From NCBI RefSeq assembly GCF_001854765.1, contig NZ_LJJE01000069.1, forward strand, positions 1 to 64,000: a DNA stretch of 64,000 nucleotides, read 5' to 3'. The notes under the pieces were generated by a model. That model was given only the letters and a program-made list of their open reading frames with translations. It did not search any database and had not been told where the DNA came from. Within the stretch, counting starts at the first letter, position 1; each line of letters opens with the position of its first letter. Shown here piece by piece: positions 1-8,055 of this stretch. This stretch comes from Vibrio sonorensis. Its GTDB lineage: Bacteria; Pseudomonadota; Gammaproteobacteria; Enterobacterales; Vibrionaceae. A program made the position numbers and the translations under genes.

Positions 1-30
1 TTACTGGACTAATTTCACGGTAAATAGACA

Positions 31-57
31 AAAGCCTCGCAATAGCGAGGCTTTTTT
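31..57 (+). terminator. Rho-independent terminator
   Basis: A 10-bp perfect stem (AAAGCCTCGC / GCGAGGCTTT) with an AATA loop is followed by further T residues. It would end a plus-strand gene lying left of the window; one reading frame has a TAA at about 10-12, which could be that gene's stop codon, but too little is present to identify it. Confidence 0.75.
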
Positions 58-82
58 GTACTCGCTACCCGTTAAGTTTTAC

Positions 83-109
83 GCAAAAAAAAGCCGACAT
101 AAAGTCGGC
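83..109 (-). terminator. Rho-independent terminator of the OmpA-like gene
   Basis: The stem GCCGAC/GTCGGC (93-98 and 104-109) has a five-base loop. Read on the minus strand it is followed by a run of eight T. It sits just beyond the stop of the minus-strand OmpA-like lipoprotein gene. Confidence 0.75.
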
Positions 110-159
110 CGGAAACACCTTAGCGGTTAGGCGTATTCGTCATACGCTCGTTGTAATTC

Positions 160-777
160 TTAATTATTAGAAACGATAAACAGAACTTCTACACGACGGT
201 TACAAGCTTTACCTTGCTTAGTTCTATTGGTACATGCTGGCACGTATTCACCGTAGCCACGCGTGAAGATAGAGTGCATTGCGACATTATTGCGAACCAA
301 ATTTTGTTTAACTGCCTTTGCGCGCTTTTCCGACAGCGTATCATTAAAGCTTGGCGCTCCAGTGCTGTCCGCATGACCGTCAATCACAATATCTATACCC
401 GGTTCGGTGGAAAGATACCTCCCCATCATATCGAGCCAATATTGAGATTCCGAGGATACACGAGCAGAACCGGTATTAAATTTGATGGTATCTTTCAGCT
501 TAACCATTACGTGGTTGCCGGGTAATAACTCGTAGTCAACACCGTTAGAAGTTAGAAATTTTTGTAGTGAGTCGTAGCTATGAGTTCGGCTCTGTCCAAA
601 TGGCCCTTTAACACCGGAATTTGATGCGATAGTCGCTTCGCCCCATTTAGGATTTCGAACATCTAAATCCCCTTTAGGAGCAACATCTAACATATTATCG
701 CCAAACAGAAGTGATTCAGTAGGAAGTGTACCGCATCCTGTTAGAATAAGTGTTAAACATAAGGCCAAGTGTTTCAT
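160..777 (-). CDS. OmpA-family outer-membrane lipoprotein
   Basis: 205 aa. The N-terminus is a lipoprotein signal with lipobox LTGC (Cys15), so the protein should be lipidated and held in the outer membrane. Residues 85-205 form an OmpA C-terminal peptidoglycan-binding domain: a 'IDGHADSTG' loop, then 'LSEKRAKAVKQNLV', 'TRGYGE' and the final 'NRRVEVLF', the usual Asp/Arg peptidoglycan ligand set. The expected role is tethering the envelope to murein. About 70 residues between lipid anchor and domain are not recognised. It is a single-gene unit with its own terminator, divergent from the DsbA-like gene. The exact family (Pal, YfiB or a sortase-like relative) cannot be fixed from sequence alone. 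Confidence 0.85.
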   Translation of the reverse strand: MKHLALCLTLILTGCGTLPTESLLFGDNMLDVAPKGDLDVRNPKWGEATIASNSGVKGPFGQSRTHSYDSLQKFLTSNGVDYELLPGNHVMVKLKDTIKFNTGSARVSSESQYWLDMMGRYLSTEPGIDIVIDGHADSTGAPSFNDTLSEKRAKAVKQNLVRNNVAMHSIFTRGYGEYVPACTNRTKQGKACNRRVEVLFIVSNN

Positions 778-1010
778 TTTTTCACCGTCATCTTTGTATT
801 CTCGCTACATGTTCTTTATCGGCCGTGCGGCGAATACTTTAGCTCCTTAAATAAAATATAGATCTATATCACAAAACCTCTACAAGGCTGGCTAGACTTA
901 ACTCTTAGATAACTTTTACACCTATTTTTTGTGGATACTGCTACTCCTTTAGTTAAAGTCAGGCTAAAATTTATCTCTTAGTTTTGACGCCAAATCGAGG
1001 CACTTTCTCT

Positions 1011-1637
1011 ATGAAAATTAAAGCGTTCTCTTTCGTTTTTGTTTTGTTAACCCTTCTGTTCACCACTGGATGTGGTTCCGACAATACACCAAAACTCGGA
1101 GAGCAATATCAAACCTTGCCCGTTGATCTTTCCGAATACAATCTGGCGCCGGTTACCGAAGTTTTTTCACTGACCTGTGGTCACTGCAGAAGCATGGAAT
1201 CCGTTATCCCTCAGCTTGAAACTTTAACCTCAGAGCCTATTGGTAAGGTGCACGTTACCTTCAATGAAAGTGCGCGCGTCGCAGCAATGATGTATTACAC
1301 CGCGGAAATGCAATTGGGTGGAACACCTCCACATGACTTTATGGAGGAACTGTTTGCAGCGGTCCAATTGAACGACGGCTCAACTCTTGAAGAGAAACAG
1401 GTGGCAATTGAGAACGTCTATAAAAAGTACGACATCGCTAGCCCCTATCAATTAGACAAAGAGCAACAGACAGCGCTTTTCGCTTTGGTGGCTAAAGCTT
1501 CGGAAATTTCCGTTAAAGGACAAATAAACTCAGTGCCTACCTTTATCGTGGGAGGCAAGTATATGATCCTTACTTCTGGACATTCCAGTGTCGAAGCTAT
1601 GGCAGAAACAATTAACTATTTAAACGCTCAACAATAA
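1011..1637 (+). CDS. DsbA-like thiol:disulfide interchange lipoprotein
   Basis: 208 aa from the ATG at 1011; an in-frame TTG at 984 is less likely because the lipoprotein signal begins at 1011 and a GAGG ribosome site precedes it. The lipobox is TTGC (Cys about 20). The thioredoxin fold carries a Cys-Gly-His-Cys active site in 'SLTCGHCRSME', and 'NSVPTFIVGGKY' supplies the cis-proline of the DsbA family. It should oxidise or isomerise cysteines of exported proteins while anchored to a membrane. The next gene, 16 bases downstream, encodes an anchored FKBP prolyl isomerase, so the two make a small envelope-folding operon. Confidence 0.85.
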   Translation: MKIKAFSFVFVLLTLLFTTGCGSDNTPKLGEQYQTLPVDLSEYNLAPVTEVFSLTCGHCRSMESVIPQLETLTSEPIGKVHVTFNESARVAAMMYYTAEMQLGGTPPHDFMEELFAAVQLNDGSTLEEKQVAIENVYKKYDIASPYQLDKEQQTALFALVAKASEISVKGQINSVPTFIVGGKYMILTSGHSSVEAMAETINYLNAQQ

Positions 1638-1653
1638 CCAATGGTAAGTTTCA

Positions 1654-2126
1654 ATGACTAAAATAATTTTTCCTATCGTCATAATAGTTCTGGCTGCATT
1701 TTTCGTTTACCGGACTTGGAGTAATAACAAAGCAGGTGAAGAAAACCTCGCTCTTGGCCAAGCTTCTTACTTGAAAATGGCAAAAAGGAAGGGGTGATTA
1801 CCACTGAGTCTGGCCTTCAATACGAAGTACTGAGCAAAGGCAACGGCACCGAGCACCCAACGGCAACCAGTAAAGTAAAAGTTCACTACCACGGCACTTT
1901 GATTAACGGCAACGTATTTGATAGTTCTGTAGAGCGCGGTGAGCCAATTGCCTTTGGTCTGAATCAAGTAATCAAAGGCTGGACGGAAGGAGTTCAACAC
2001 ATGGTTGAAGGCGATAAGTTCCGTTTCTATATTCCTAGTTCGCTGGCCTATGGCAAAAGTGGTACCGGACCGATTCCGCCCTCAGCAACACTGATATTCG
2101 AAGTCGAATTGCTTGAAATTCAGTAA
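1654..2126 (+). CDS. Membrane-anchored FKBP-type peptidyl-prolyl isomerase (frameshifted)
   Basis: Conceptually 157 aa. The ATG at 1654 opens a reading frame with one transmembrane segment ('IIFPIVIIVLAAFFVYRTW') that hits TGA at 1795. From about 1774 the neighbouring frame encodes a complete FKBP domain: 'VKVHYHGTL', 'FDSSVERGEP', 'VIKGWTEGVQHM', 'YIPSSLAYG', 'LIFEVELL'. Adding one A to the run at 1774-1777 joins the two parts and gives the arrangement typical of Vibrio FKBPs, a short N-terminal anchor followed by one FKBP domain. The GTG at 1794 is therefore not a true start. The role is cis-trans prolyl isomerisation, probably on the periplasmic face, with the DsbA-like protein encoded upstream. 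Confidence 0.85.
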
Positions 2127-2130
2127 AGAA

Positions 2131-2155
2131 AAACCGCCTTTCGGCGGTTTTTTTC
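2131..2155. terminator. Bidirectional terminator between FKBP and retropepsin-like genes
   Basis: Stem AAACCGCC / GGCGGTTT (2131-2138 and 2143-2150) with loop TTTC, T-rich on both strands. It serves two convergent genes, and the stop codon of the minus-strand gene lies just beyond it. Confidence 0.85.
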
Positions 2156-2805
2156 TATTTAATCTTCTCTTGAACGTATTTTTTACTCACGTCAATAACT
2201 GCAACGTCCTTAAAAAAACTTCGGCCAAGAAGGATTGGGAACTCAAGATGTGTCCTGTCCGCCAAGGTAAACTCTGTCTTTTCTTTTAGATCGCCAATTT
2301 GAATCCAGCCGACCACAACAGCTCGCTTGTTTGCTTTGTCACTTGAGGACTGTTTGATTTTTGCCCAACGCTGAACGGGCAGCGCTATCTCTTTACTCTT
2401 TTTCCCTGCGTGTTCAAGCTTAAACTTCACCCAGTCTTTGCCATCTCTTTCAAAGGCGATGATTTCAGTGGCACTGATTGACGACGTAGTAGCTCCGGTA
2501 TCAATACGCGCCTTAAAACTCTGCTCTAAGCCGGGGATATAAACCCACTCCTGTTCACCTAAAATAAGCTTTCCATCACTGGTCTTCTTCTGGATTGCTG
2601 GCGGTTTGGGTTTTACTTCAGGCTTCACCTCTGGTTCAGGTTTTGGCTCAGGAACGACTTCTGGTTTCGTATCTGGTGTAACTTCTGGTGTTGTTTGCTC
2701 TGCTTTCGAATCTGTGTTCTCGCTTGCGTCCTGCCCTGTCTGTGCGCAAGCGATTAGTGTACTACTAAGAAGGATGGGCAGCAGTGTTTTCCATGTATTT
2801 TTCAT
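2155..2805 (-). CDS. Retropepsin-like aspartic protease domain lipoprotein (RimK-associated 'zinc protease' family)
   Basis: 216 aa from the ATG at 2805, which has GAGGA just upstream; the reading frame extends five codons further but that start has no support. The signal peptide ends in a lipobox (IAC, Cys about 20). Residues 45-75 are a Pro/Glu/Lys-rich spacer of repeated 'PE(V/P)KPE' units. The rest is the COG4067/DUF785 fold with the aspartic signature 'ARIDTGATTSSIS', then 'LGRSFFKDVAVIDVS'. The family is often called ATP-dependent zinc protease, but the visible active site is retropepsin-like with one DTG per chain. Activity and substrate are unknown; the lipid anchor and extended linker suggest an envelope location. 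Confidence 0.8.
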   Translation of the reverse strand: MKNTWKTLLPILLSSTLIACAQTGQDASENTDSKAEQTTPEVTPDTKPEVVPEPKPEPEVKPEVKPKPPAIQKKTSDGKLILGEQEWVYIPGLEQSFKARIDTGATTSSISATEIIAFERDGKDWVKFKLEHAGKKSKEIALPVQRWAKIKQSSSDKANKRAVVVGWIQIGDLKEKTEFTLADRTHLEFPILLGRSFFKDVAVIDVSKKYVQEKIK

Positions 2806-2900
2806 TGGGTCCTCTAACAATTACACCACTAGATTTTCAAATCACAAGAATAACTATGAGACGAAAACTACTCACAAATTGTAGTTTCAAAAGCGATAAA

Positions 2901-2927
2901 AAAGGCCGTTATCACGCAACGGCCTTT
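2901..2927 (-). terminator. Terminator of the aminotransferase gene
   Basis: Perfect 10-bp stem AAAGGCCGTT / AACGGCCTTT with a 7-base loop, followed on the minus strand by T residues, 12 bp past the aminotransferase stop. Confidence 0.85.
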
Positions 2928-2938
2928 TAGAATCATTT

Positions 2939-4120
2939 TTAGTTGACTTTAACTATAGCATCCGCGACATACGAGATATCTTTTTCCGTCAACCCAGCAA
3001 TATTTATGCGGCCATCTCCAACCCCATAAATACCAAACTCTTCACGCAAGCGCGCCATTTGCTCTGGTGAATAGCCTAACATAGTGAACATACCTTTGTG
3101 ATGTTCGATGAAATCAAATTGAGAACTGCCGTGAATATTTCTCAGTTCTTGGCACAAAGAGGCTCTTAAACTCACAAGTCTTTGTTGCATCTCGGATAAT
3201 TCAGCGCGCCATGTCTTGGTCAACGTCTCGTTTTGCAGAATCGTTTTCACTAATGCTGCACCGTGATCTGGTGGCATTGTATAGGTCGATCTCGCCAGCG
3301 TCATAAGCTTGCCTTTCGCATTGCCAACGTCTTTCTGAGACTTACCGACAACAATCGCCGCACCAGTGCGTTCTCGATACAGGCCAAAATTCTTTGAACA
3401 AGATGTGGTGATAAGCATTTCTTCAACGTTGTTGGCCATGTGTTGTAGGCCCAAAGCGTCTTCCTCTAAGCCATCGCCAAACCCTTGATATGCGATATCG
3501 ACAAATGGAGTAAAACCTTGTTTAGTAGCGAGTTCCGTTATGGCTTTCCACGCTGAAAAATCGATGTCTGCACCAGTTGGGTTATGGCAACAACCGTGAA
3601 GTAATACCACGTCGTCTTTACCAGCATGGCTCAAATCTTCCATCATCTGTTCAACATTCACCTGCTTGGTATCTGCGCTGAAATAACGATAGAACTTTAC
3701 CTCTAACCCCGCAGCTTCCATGACTGGTTTATGGTTAACATAGCTGGGATTAGAAATCCAAACACGGGTATTTGGTTGAGCAACTTTCATTAAATCGCCC
3801 AACATGCGCAGTGCACCACTCGCTCCCGGTGTTTGAATAGCCGCAACGCGATCCATTGCTGACGTTCCTTTTAGCAGCAAGTCAACCATACTCTGATTGA
3901 ACTCTTCACAGCCAGCAAGCCCAACGTAAGATTTGGTCGTCTGGTTGGCGATAACAACGTCTTGTGCTTCTTTTATCGCTTGCATTACTGGTGTTTCACC
4001 AGCACTGTTTTTATAAACTCCTATGCCTAAATCTACCTTTTCCTGACGAGGATCTTGGCGATATGCAACCGTTAGAGAAAGAATGGGATCTAATGCTGGA
4101 GTTGGTAAGTGTGAGAACAT
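2939..4120 (-). CDS. Class I aromatic-amino-acid / aspartate aminotransferase
   Basis: 393 aa from the ATG at 4120; a GTG at 4129 is also in frame but sits too close to the AAAGGG ribosome-site candidate. This is a PLP-dependent transaminase of the AspC/TyrB group: 'DPILSLTVAYRQDPR..KVDLGIGVYKN' at the N-terminus, 'HGCCHNPTGAD', 'DIAYQGFGDGL', the Schiff-base lysine in 'TTSCSKNFGLYRERTGA', and the Arg of 'GRINIAGL' near the C-terminus. It should exchange amino groups between aspartate or aromatic amino acids and 2-oxoglutarate in the cytoplasm. Sequence alone does not separate AspC from TyrB specificity. It is monocistronic with its own terminator. Confidence 0.85.
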   Translation of the reverse strand: MFSHLPTPALDPILSLTVAYRQDPRQEKVDLGIGVYKNSAGETPVMQAIKEAQDVVIANQTTKSYVGLAGCEEFNQSMVDLLLKGTSAMDRVAAIQTPGASGALRMLGDLMKVAQPNTRVWISNPSYVNHKPVMEAAGLEVKFYRYFSADTKQVNVEQMMEDLSHAGKDDVVLLHGCCHNPTGADIDFSAWKAITELATKQGFTPFVDIAYQGFGDGLEEDALGLQHMANNVEEMLITTSCSKNFGLYRERTGAAIVVGKSQKDVGNAKGKLMTLARSTYTMPPDHGAALVKTILQNETLTKTWRAELSEMQQRLVSLRASLCQELRNIHGSSQFDFIEHHKGMFTMLGYSPEQMARLREEFGIYGVGDGRINIAGLTEKDISYVADAIVKVN

Positions 4121-4232
4121 GAAAGTCACAACCCTTTGAAATTCAAGATTCGAAAACAGCTAACAAGTTAACATGCTCGCGTCTGAAAACCGAATGGAAA
4201 TTTTAAATATTTGTTAACTGATTAAATAGCAA

Positions 4233-4703
4233 TCAGAAGTGATCAAACGTGTGAATAATTTGGTTTGCACTGCCGCGCCATTTCAAAGAAGGGTCCGCTT
4301 CACATTGGACAAATTTTCCATCGATCAATGTATCGATAAACTGAATGACTTCAAGTTGCGCTTCGTCTAGTTCATCCAGTTTGTACCCTGTCCACACCCA
4401 AATGTCTTTACCCGGGCACTCCTCTCGTACGCGTTTGACCAAATTTAATACGTGGGGCACGTTTGCCGGGTGAAGCGGGTCACCTCCCGAAAGAGAAAGT
4501 CCACGTCTTTTAATACGCGTATCGTTCAGATCAGCGATAATTCTGTCTTCGGCTTCTTGCGTAAAAAGATCGCCGGAATCTAACCTTTGCGTCGCTTGGT
4601 TGTAGCAGCCTCGGCACTGATGGATGCAACCAGCAACAAACAGTGTGCATCTGGTTCCCGGTCCGTTGACAACATCAACTGGGTAGTATTGGTTGTAATT
4701 CAT
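4233..4703 (-). CDS. nrdG: Anaerobic ribonucleotide reductase activating protein (radical SAM)
   Basis: 156 aa. The radical-SAM cluster motif is Cys26-x3-Cys30-x2-Cys33 in 'GCIHQCRGCYN', which binds the 4Fe-4S cluster and S-adenosylmethionine; 'LSGGDPLHP' and 'VWTGYKLDEL' are further family marks. NrdG generates the glycyl radical on NrdD under anoxia. The gene follows nrdD by 39 bp on the same strand, a normal nrdDG operon, with a stable hairpin in the gap. Length matches the family (about 155 aa). Confidence 0.95.
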   Translation of the reverse strand: MNYNQYYPVDVVNGPGTRCTLFVAGCIHQCRGCYNQATQRLDSGDLFTQEAEDRIIADLNDTRIKRRGLSLSGGDPLHPANVPHVLNLVKRVREECPGKDIWVWTGYKLDELDEAQLEVIQFIDTLIDGKFVQCEADPSLKWRGSANQIIHTFDHF

Positions 4704-4714
4704 AGTGTTAAAAG

Positions 4715-4735
4715 AGGCCGCATAGTTTGCGGCCT
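4715..4735 (-). other. Hairpin between nrdD and nrdG
   Basis: Inverted repeat AGGCCGCA / TGCGGCCT with a 5-base loop fills most of the 39-bp nrdD-nrdG gap. Downstream on the transcript there is only a short, interrupted T run (CTTTT). It may partly terminate transcription or protect the nrdD message, lowering nrdG relative to nrdD. Confidence 0.5.
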
Positions 4736-4742
4736 TGTAAAG

Positions 4743-6863
4743 TTATAAATGTTTTACTCTTCGCTTAACTTCTTCTTGTTTTCCGAAGTTAAATGGCCTT
4801 GCATCTGGGCTACCTAGATAGCCACATACTCGCCGTGTAACCGAAACTTTAGTGGAGTCATGGTTGCCACAACTCGGGCAAGTGAAACCTTTACTCGTAC
4901 AGTCAAACTCACCGTTAAATCCACATTCATAACACTCATCGATTGGGGTGTTGGTTCCGTAGTAAGGAACGCGGCTATAAGCGTAGTCCCAAACGTTTTC
5001 TAATGCTTCCACGTTTTTCTGCATATTCGGGAACTCACCGTAACAGATAAATCCGCCACTAGAGACTTCTGGGTAAGGGAGCTCAAAATCGATTTTATCG
5101 TATGGGTTAACCTTCTTCTCTACGTCCAAGTGGAAACTATTGGTGTAGTAACCCTTGTTGGTTACACCATCAATAACCCCAAACTCTTTGGTATCAATTC
5201 GGCAGAAACGGTTACATAGGTTCTCACTAGGCGTACCGTACAAGCTAAATCCATAGCCCGTTTCGTCCGCCCACTCGTTTACGCGAGCTTTCAGGTATTT
5301 AACCACTTCAACAGCTTTTTCGCGCAACTCTGTACTGTCGTAAACGTGTGTTGAGTCGCCATACAGTGCGTTGATAGTCTCATGCAGGCCAATATATCCA
5401 AGTGAAATTGATGCACGTCCATTTTTAAAGATTTCAGAAATTGCATCGTCTGCTTTAAGTCTGACACCGCACGCCCCTTCCATATACAAGATTGGGGCAA
5501 CGCGTGCGCGCACATTTTCCAAGCGGCTAATACGAGTTTCCAGCGCTTTGCGCGCAATGGCTAAACGCTCGTCCAAAATCTGCCAGAAACGGCTTTCATC
5601 TCCTTGTGCCTTAAGCGCTATACGTGGCAAGTTGAGGCTAACCACCCCTAAGTTGTTTCTGCCTTCGTGAATAAGTTCGCCATTTTCCTCATAAGTGTTA
5701 AGGAAACTACGACAACCCATTGGCGTTTTAAATGAGCCAGTCACTTCTACTACTTTTTCGTAGTTAAGAATATCTGGGTACATGCGCTTACTCGCACACT
5801 CTAGTGCCAACTCTTTGATATCGTAATTAGCATCACCAGGCTTGTGGTTTAAGCCGTCTTTAATAGCAAAAACCAATTTCGGGAACACTGCAGTTTTTCT
5901 ATTCTTGCCTAAGCCAGCAATGCGGTTTCGCAAAATAGATTGTTGAATCAGACGTGAACCCCAACTTGTACCAAGTCCAAAACCAAAGGTCACGAATGGC
6001 GTTTGGCCGTTAGCAGTGTGTAAGGTATTCACTTCGTATTCCAGAGACTGAAATGCGTCGAAACACTCTTTTTCCGTACAGCTTCGCGCATACGCCTGTG
6101 GATCGTGAATATCCCACTCTTGAGCCGTTTCTAGGTGCTTGTCGTAACTTGTCATTACATAAGGCTCTAGCACTTCATCGATGCGGTTAATGGTCGTACC
6201 GCCGTAGATATGGCTTGCCACTTGAGCGATGATTTGCGCAGTAACCGCCGTTGCCGTTGAAATCGATTTTGGTGTGTCGATTTCGGCGTTGCCCATTTTA
6301 AAACCGTGTGTAAGCATGCCTTGTAGATCGATTAGCATACAGTTAAACATTGGGAAAAATGGCGCGTAATCAAGATCGTGGTAATGGATATCACCATCTT
6401 CATGTGCTTGAACGACATCTCTTGGCAGGATATGTGTCTTGGCGTAGTGCTTCGCTACAATCCCTGCTAACAGATCTCGCTGGGTTGGAATAACCTTACC
6501 GTCTTTGTTTGCGTTTTCATTGATTAGGTCGAGGTTGCTCTCTTCAATCAAACCCTCGATCTCTCGAGTGAGTGCACTCTGTTTTTCACGAGCGATATCT
6601 CTATCGTGTCGATATTCGATATAAGAACGAGCAAGTGCTTTGTATGGCCCTTGCATTAATTCATTTTCTACTAGGGTTTGGATTTCGTGAATATGGACTT
6701 CGTCCTGTTCATCGAGTTTCAACTGTACTGCAAGGGCGACATTAAGCGCGTAAATGGCGGTCTCTTTATCGATATGCGTTGAAGCTGCTTCTACTGCTGA
6801 TTGAATACGATCCCTACTGAAAGGCGCTCTCGAACCGTCGCGCTTAATTACGATGGGTTTCAC
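4743..6863 (-). CDS. nrdD: Anaerobic ribonucleoside-triphosphate reductase, class III
   Basis: 706 aa. The N-terminal ATP-cone (residues 1-90, 'IVIKRDGSRAPFSRDRI') senses dATP/ATP. The catalytic barrel follows. The C-terminal zinc site is Cys644, Cys647, Cys662 and Cys665, and the radical glycine is Gly681 in 'RRVCGYLG', the same spacing as the E. coli enzyme. It reduces NTPs to dNTPs without oxygen after activation by NrdG. The first gene of nrdDG. Its upstream region carries a FNR site, two NrdR boxes and a DnaA box, so expression is expected under anoxia and damped when dATP is high. Confidence 0.97.
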   Translation of the reverse strand: MKPIVIKRDGSRAPFSRDRIQSAVEAASTHIDKETAIYALNVALAVQLKLDEQDEVHIHEIQTLVENELMQGPYKALARSYIEYRHDRDIAREKQSALTREIEGLIEESNLDLINENANKDGKVIPTQRDLLAGIVAKHYAKTHILPRDVVQAHEDGDIHYHDLDYAPFFPMFNCMLIDLQGMLTHGFKMGNAEIDTPKSISTATAVTAQIIAQVASHIYGGTTINRIDEVLEPYVMTSYDKHLETAQEWDIHDPQAYARSCTEKECFDAFQSLEYEVNTLHTANGQTPFVTFGFGLGTSWGSRLIQQSILRNRIAGLGKNRKTAVFPKLVFAIKDGLNHKPGDANYDIKELALECASKRMYPDILNYEKVVEVTGSFKTPMGCRSFLNTYEENGELIHEGRNNLGVVSLNLPRIALKAQGDESRFWQILDERLAIARKALETRISRLENVRARVAPILYMEGACGVRLKADDAISEIFKNGRASISLGYIGLHETINALYGDSTHVYDSTELREKAVEVVKYLKARVNEWADETGYGFSLYGTPSENLCNRFCRIDTKEFGVIDGVTNKGYYTNSFHLDVEKKVNPYDKIDFELPYPEVSSGGFICYGEFPNMQKNVEALENVWDYAYSRVPYYGTNTPIDECYECGFNGEFDCTSKGFTCPSCGNHDSTKVSVTRRVCGYLGSPDARPFNFGKQEEVKRRVKHL

Positions 6864-6895
6864 GATTTCTCCTTACCCTTAGTATACTCACAGAG

Positions 6896-6904
6896 TTATC
6901 CACA
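6896..6904 (+). promoter_or_regulatory. DnaA box (TTATCCACA)
   Basis: An exact match to the consensus DnaA box, 33 bp upstream of the nrdD start codon, inside the nrdDG control region. Single 9-mers occur by chance, but the position next to NrdR boxes makes a role in coupling dNTP supply to replication plausible. Confidence 0.5.
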
Positions 6905-6907
6905 AAC

Positions 6908-6923
6908 ACACTATATGGGGTTA
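6908..6923 (-). promoter_or_regulatory. NrdR box 2 (promoter-distal)
   Basis: ACACTATATGGGGTTA matches the left half of the NrdR consensus (ACACTATATATTGTGT) well and the right half weakly. Its start is 31 bp from that of box 1, i.e. three helical turns, the usual NrdR tandem spacing. Confidence 0.75.
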
Positions 6924-6938
6924 TTTTTTATCCGACTG

Positions 6939-6954
6939 ACACTATATATTGTGC
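6939..6954 (-). promoter_or_regulatory. NrdR box 1
   Basis: ACACTATATATTGTGC matches the 16-bp NrdR palindrome at 15 of 16 positions. It overlaps the transcription start predicted from the -10 element at 6960-6965, so bound NrdR should block RNA polymerase. Confidence 0.9.
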
Positions 6955-6959
6955 CCGTA

Positions 6960-7000
6960 TTTATAGTCCTTAACTATTTTCAAGCATTGATTTAGATCAA
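6960..7000 (-). promoter_or_regulatory. FNR-dependent nrdDG promoter
   Basis: TTGATTTAGATCAA at 6987-7000 is a perfect FNR box (TTGAT-N4-ATCAA). On the minus strand TATAAA at 6965-6960 is a good -10. A start about 7 bases after it, near 6953, puts the FNR box centre at about -41, the class II activation position. The 5' leader would be about 90 bases and holds both NrdR boxes and the DnaA box. Confidence 0.85.
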
Positions 7001-7155
7001 TAAAGTTGGAGGCAGGATGAAGATCAAATCGATCTTGTGGCTCTTGATCTCACATCAAAAGAAATGAATGAAAATCTTAAAAATGAGCGTTTTTGGGGTT
7101 GCAATTTCTTCATCCCTTGTAAAATAAAGGACTCAGTGTTTTGGGCTATATATTG

Positions 7156-8055
7156 ATGACTAAATTGAAAAATCTTTGTTTAATAATTGTTTTCACTACT
7201 TTTATCCACAGCAGTGCGGTATTTGCACAAAACTCTGTAAAATTAATGAGTTGGAACATCGAGTGGCTGGCTAGCCAATCCGGTTCAACCCCAATTCAAG
7301 CTAAAAGGACGGAAAATGACTACCAAAAACTCGCTGAGTACTTCTCTACAACTCAACCTGATATTTTGGCATTTCAAGAAATCAACGATATAAAAGCAAT
7401 ACAAAAGGTGGTGGGAAGTGATTATGCGATCATATTGTCAGATCGAGCCGATCAATCCTTTCGCTCTAACCAGTTCAACGGTATAAACCAATACACTGGC
7501 TTCGCAGTCAACAAAGCGTTCACTGTTAGCAACCGAAAAGACCTCATCCTAGATTCTCGTCCATCAAGCAAACTGCGTTTTGCTAGCTATCTTGTAGTAG
7601 AGACCGAATCTAACCAAACACTTCACTTGCTCTCTGTACATCTCAAAGCGGGGTGCAGTGGACGCTTTAAAAGCAGTAACAACTGTCACATCTTAAAAAA
7701 ACAAGGAGAAGAGCTTAACGATTGGATACGAAAAATGGACAAACAGAATCAAAACTACATGGTGCTTGGCGACTTCAATCACAATCTCAGCTACCCCAAA
7801 GATTGGTTATGGGAAATTTTAGTCAAAGGATCTCGCTCCAAACTAGCCACTTACCACACAAAAGCAGAGTGTAAAGTGAGGTCTCGTAAGAACCCAAATA
7901 AGACCCACCAATTTCGTTCTTTAATTGATCACATCATTGTGTCTCCATCGATAGAGACTAACAAGCCAGTGCAGACGGTGTTTACAAGCCACGACGTTTT
8001 GACGCACAAACTTAGCGACCACTGCCCTCTCAATATTGAAATTTCACTTCCCTAG
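7156..8055 (+). CDS. Secreted endonuclease/exonuclease/phosphatase-family protein
   Basis: 299 aa from the ATG at 7156; an in-frame TTG lies at 7141. A Sec signal peptide ends near 'SSAVFAQNS'. The fold is the DNase I-like EEP superfamily: 'LMSWNIEWLA' (catalytic Asn), 'DILAFQEIND' (metal-binding Glu), 'LLSVHLKAGC', 'VLGDFNHNL' (Asp and Asn) and the terminal 'KLSDHCPLNIEI' (catalytic Asp-His). A metal-dependent phosphodiesterase acting outside the cytoplasm is expected, perhaps an extracellular nuclease, but the substrate is not evident. The 3' end overlaps the convergent RND adaptor gene by 26 bp. Confidence 0.8.
   Translation: MTKLKNLCLIIVFTTFIHSSAVFAQNSVKLMSWNIEWLASQSGSTPIQAKRTENDYQKLAEYFSTTQPDILAFQEINDIKAIQKVVGSDYAIILSDRADQSFRSNQFNGINQYTGFAVNKAFTVSNRKDLILDSRPSSKLRFASYLVVETESNQTLHLLSVHLKAGCSGRFKSSNNCHILKKQGEELNDWIRKMDKQNQNYMVLGDFNHNLSYPKDWLWEILVKGSRSKLATYHTKAECKVRSRKNPNKTHQFRSLIDHIIVSPSIETNKPVQTVFTSHDVLTHKLSDHCPLNIEISLP

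Noticed and set aside
1794..2126. A separate cytoplasmic FKBP starting at GTG 1794
   Set aside because: The GTG lies within the coding sequence of the anchored form. The upstream 47-codon frame gives the expected N-terminal membrane helix, so a one-base loss is the better explanation.
2939..4120. TyrR control of the aminotransferase gene
   Set aside because: I searched its upstream gap (4121-4232) for TGTAAA-N6-TTTACA and found no acceptable match.
7017..7067. A 16-codon frame with a good GGAGGC ribosome site upstream of the endonuclease gene
   Set aside because: The peptide has no leader-type features such as repeated codons or an attenuator hairpin, and there is no sign of conservation. 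It could still be a short translated frame, but I cannot support it.
8030..8055. Frameshift at the end of the RND adaptor gene
   Set aside because: The C-terminus is short and odd, but extending it in another frame would run antisense through the endonuclease gene. A natural convergent overlap is simpler.
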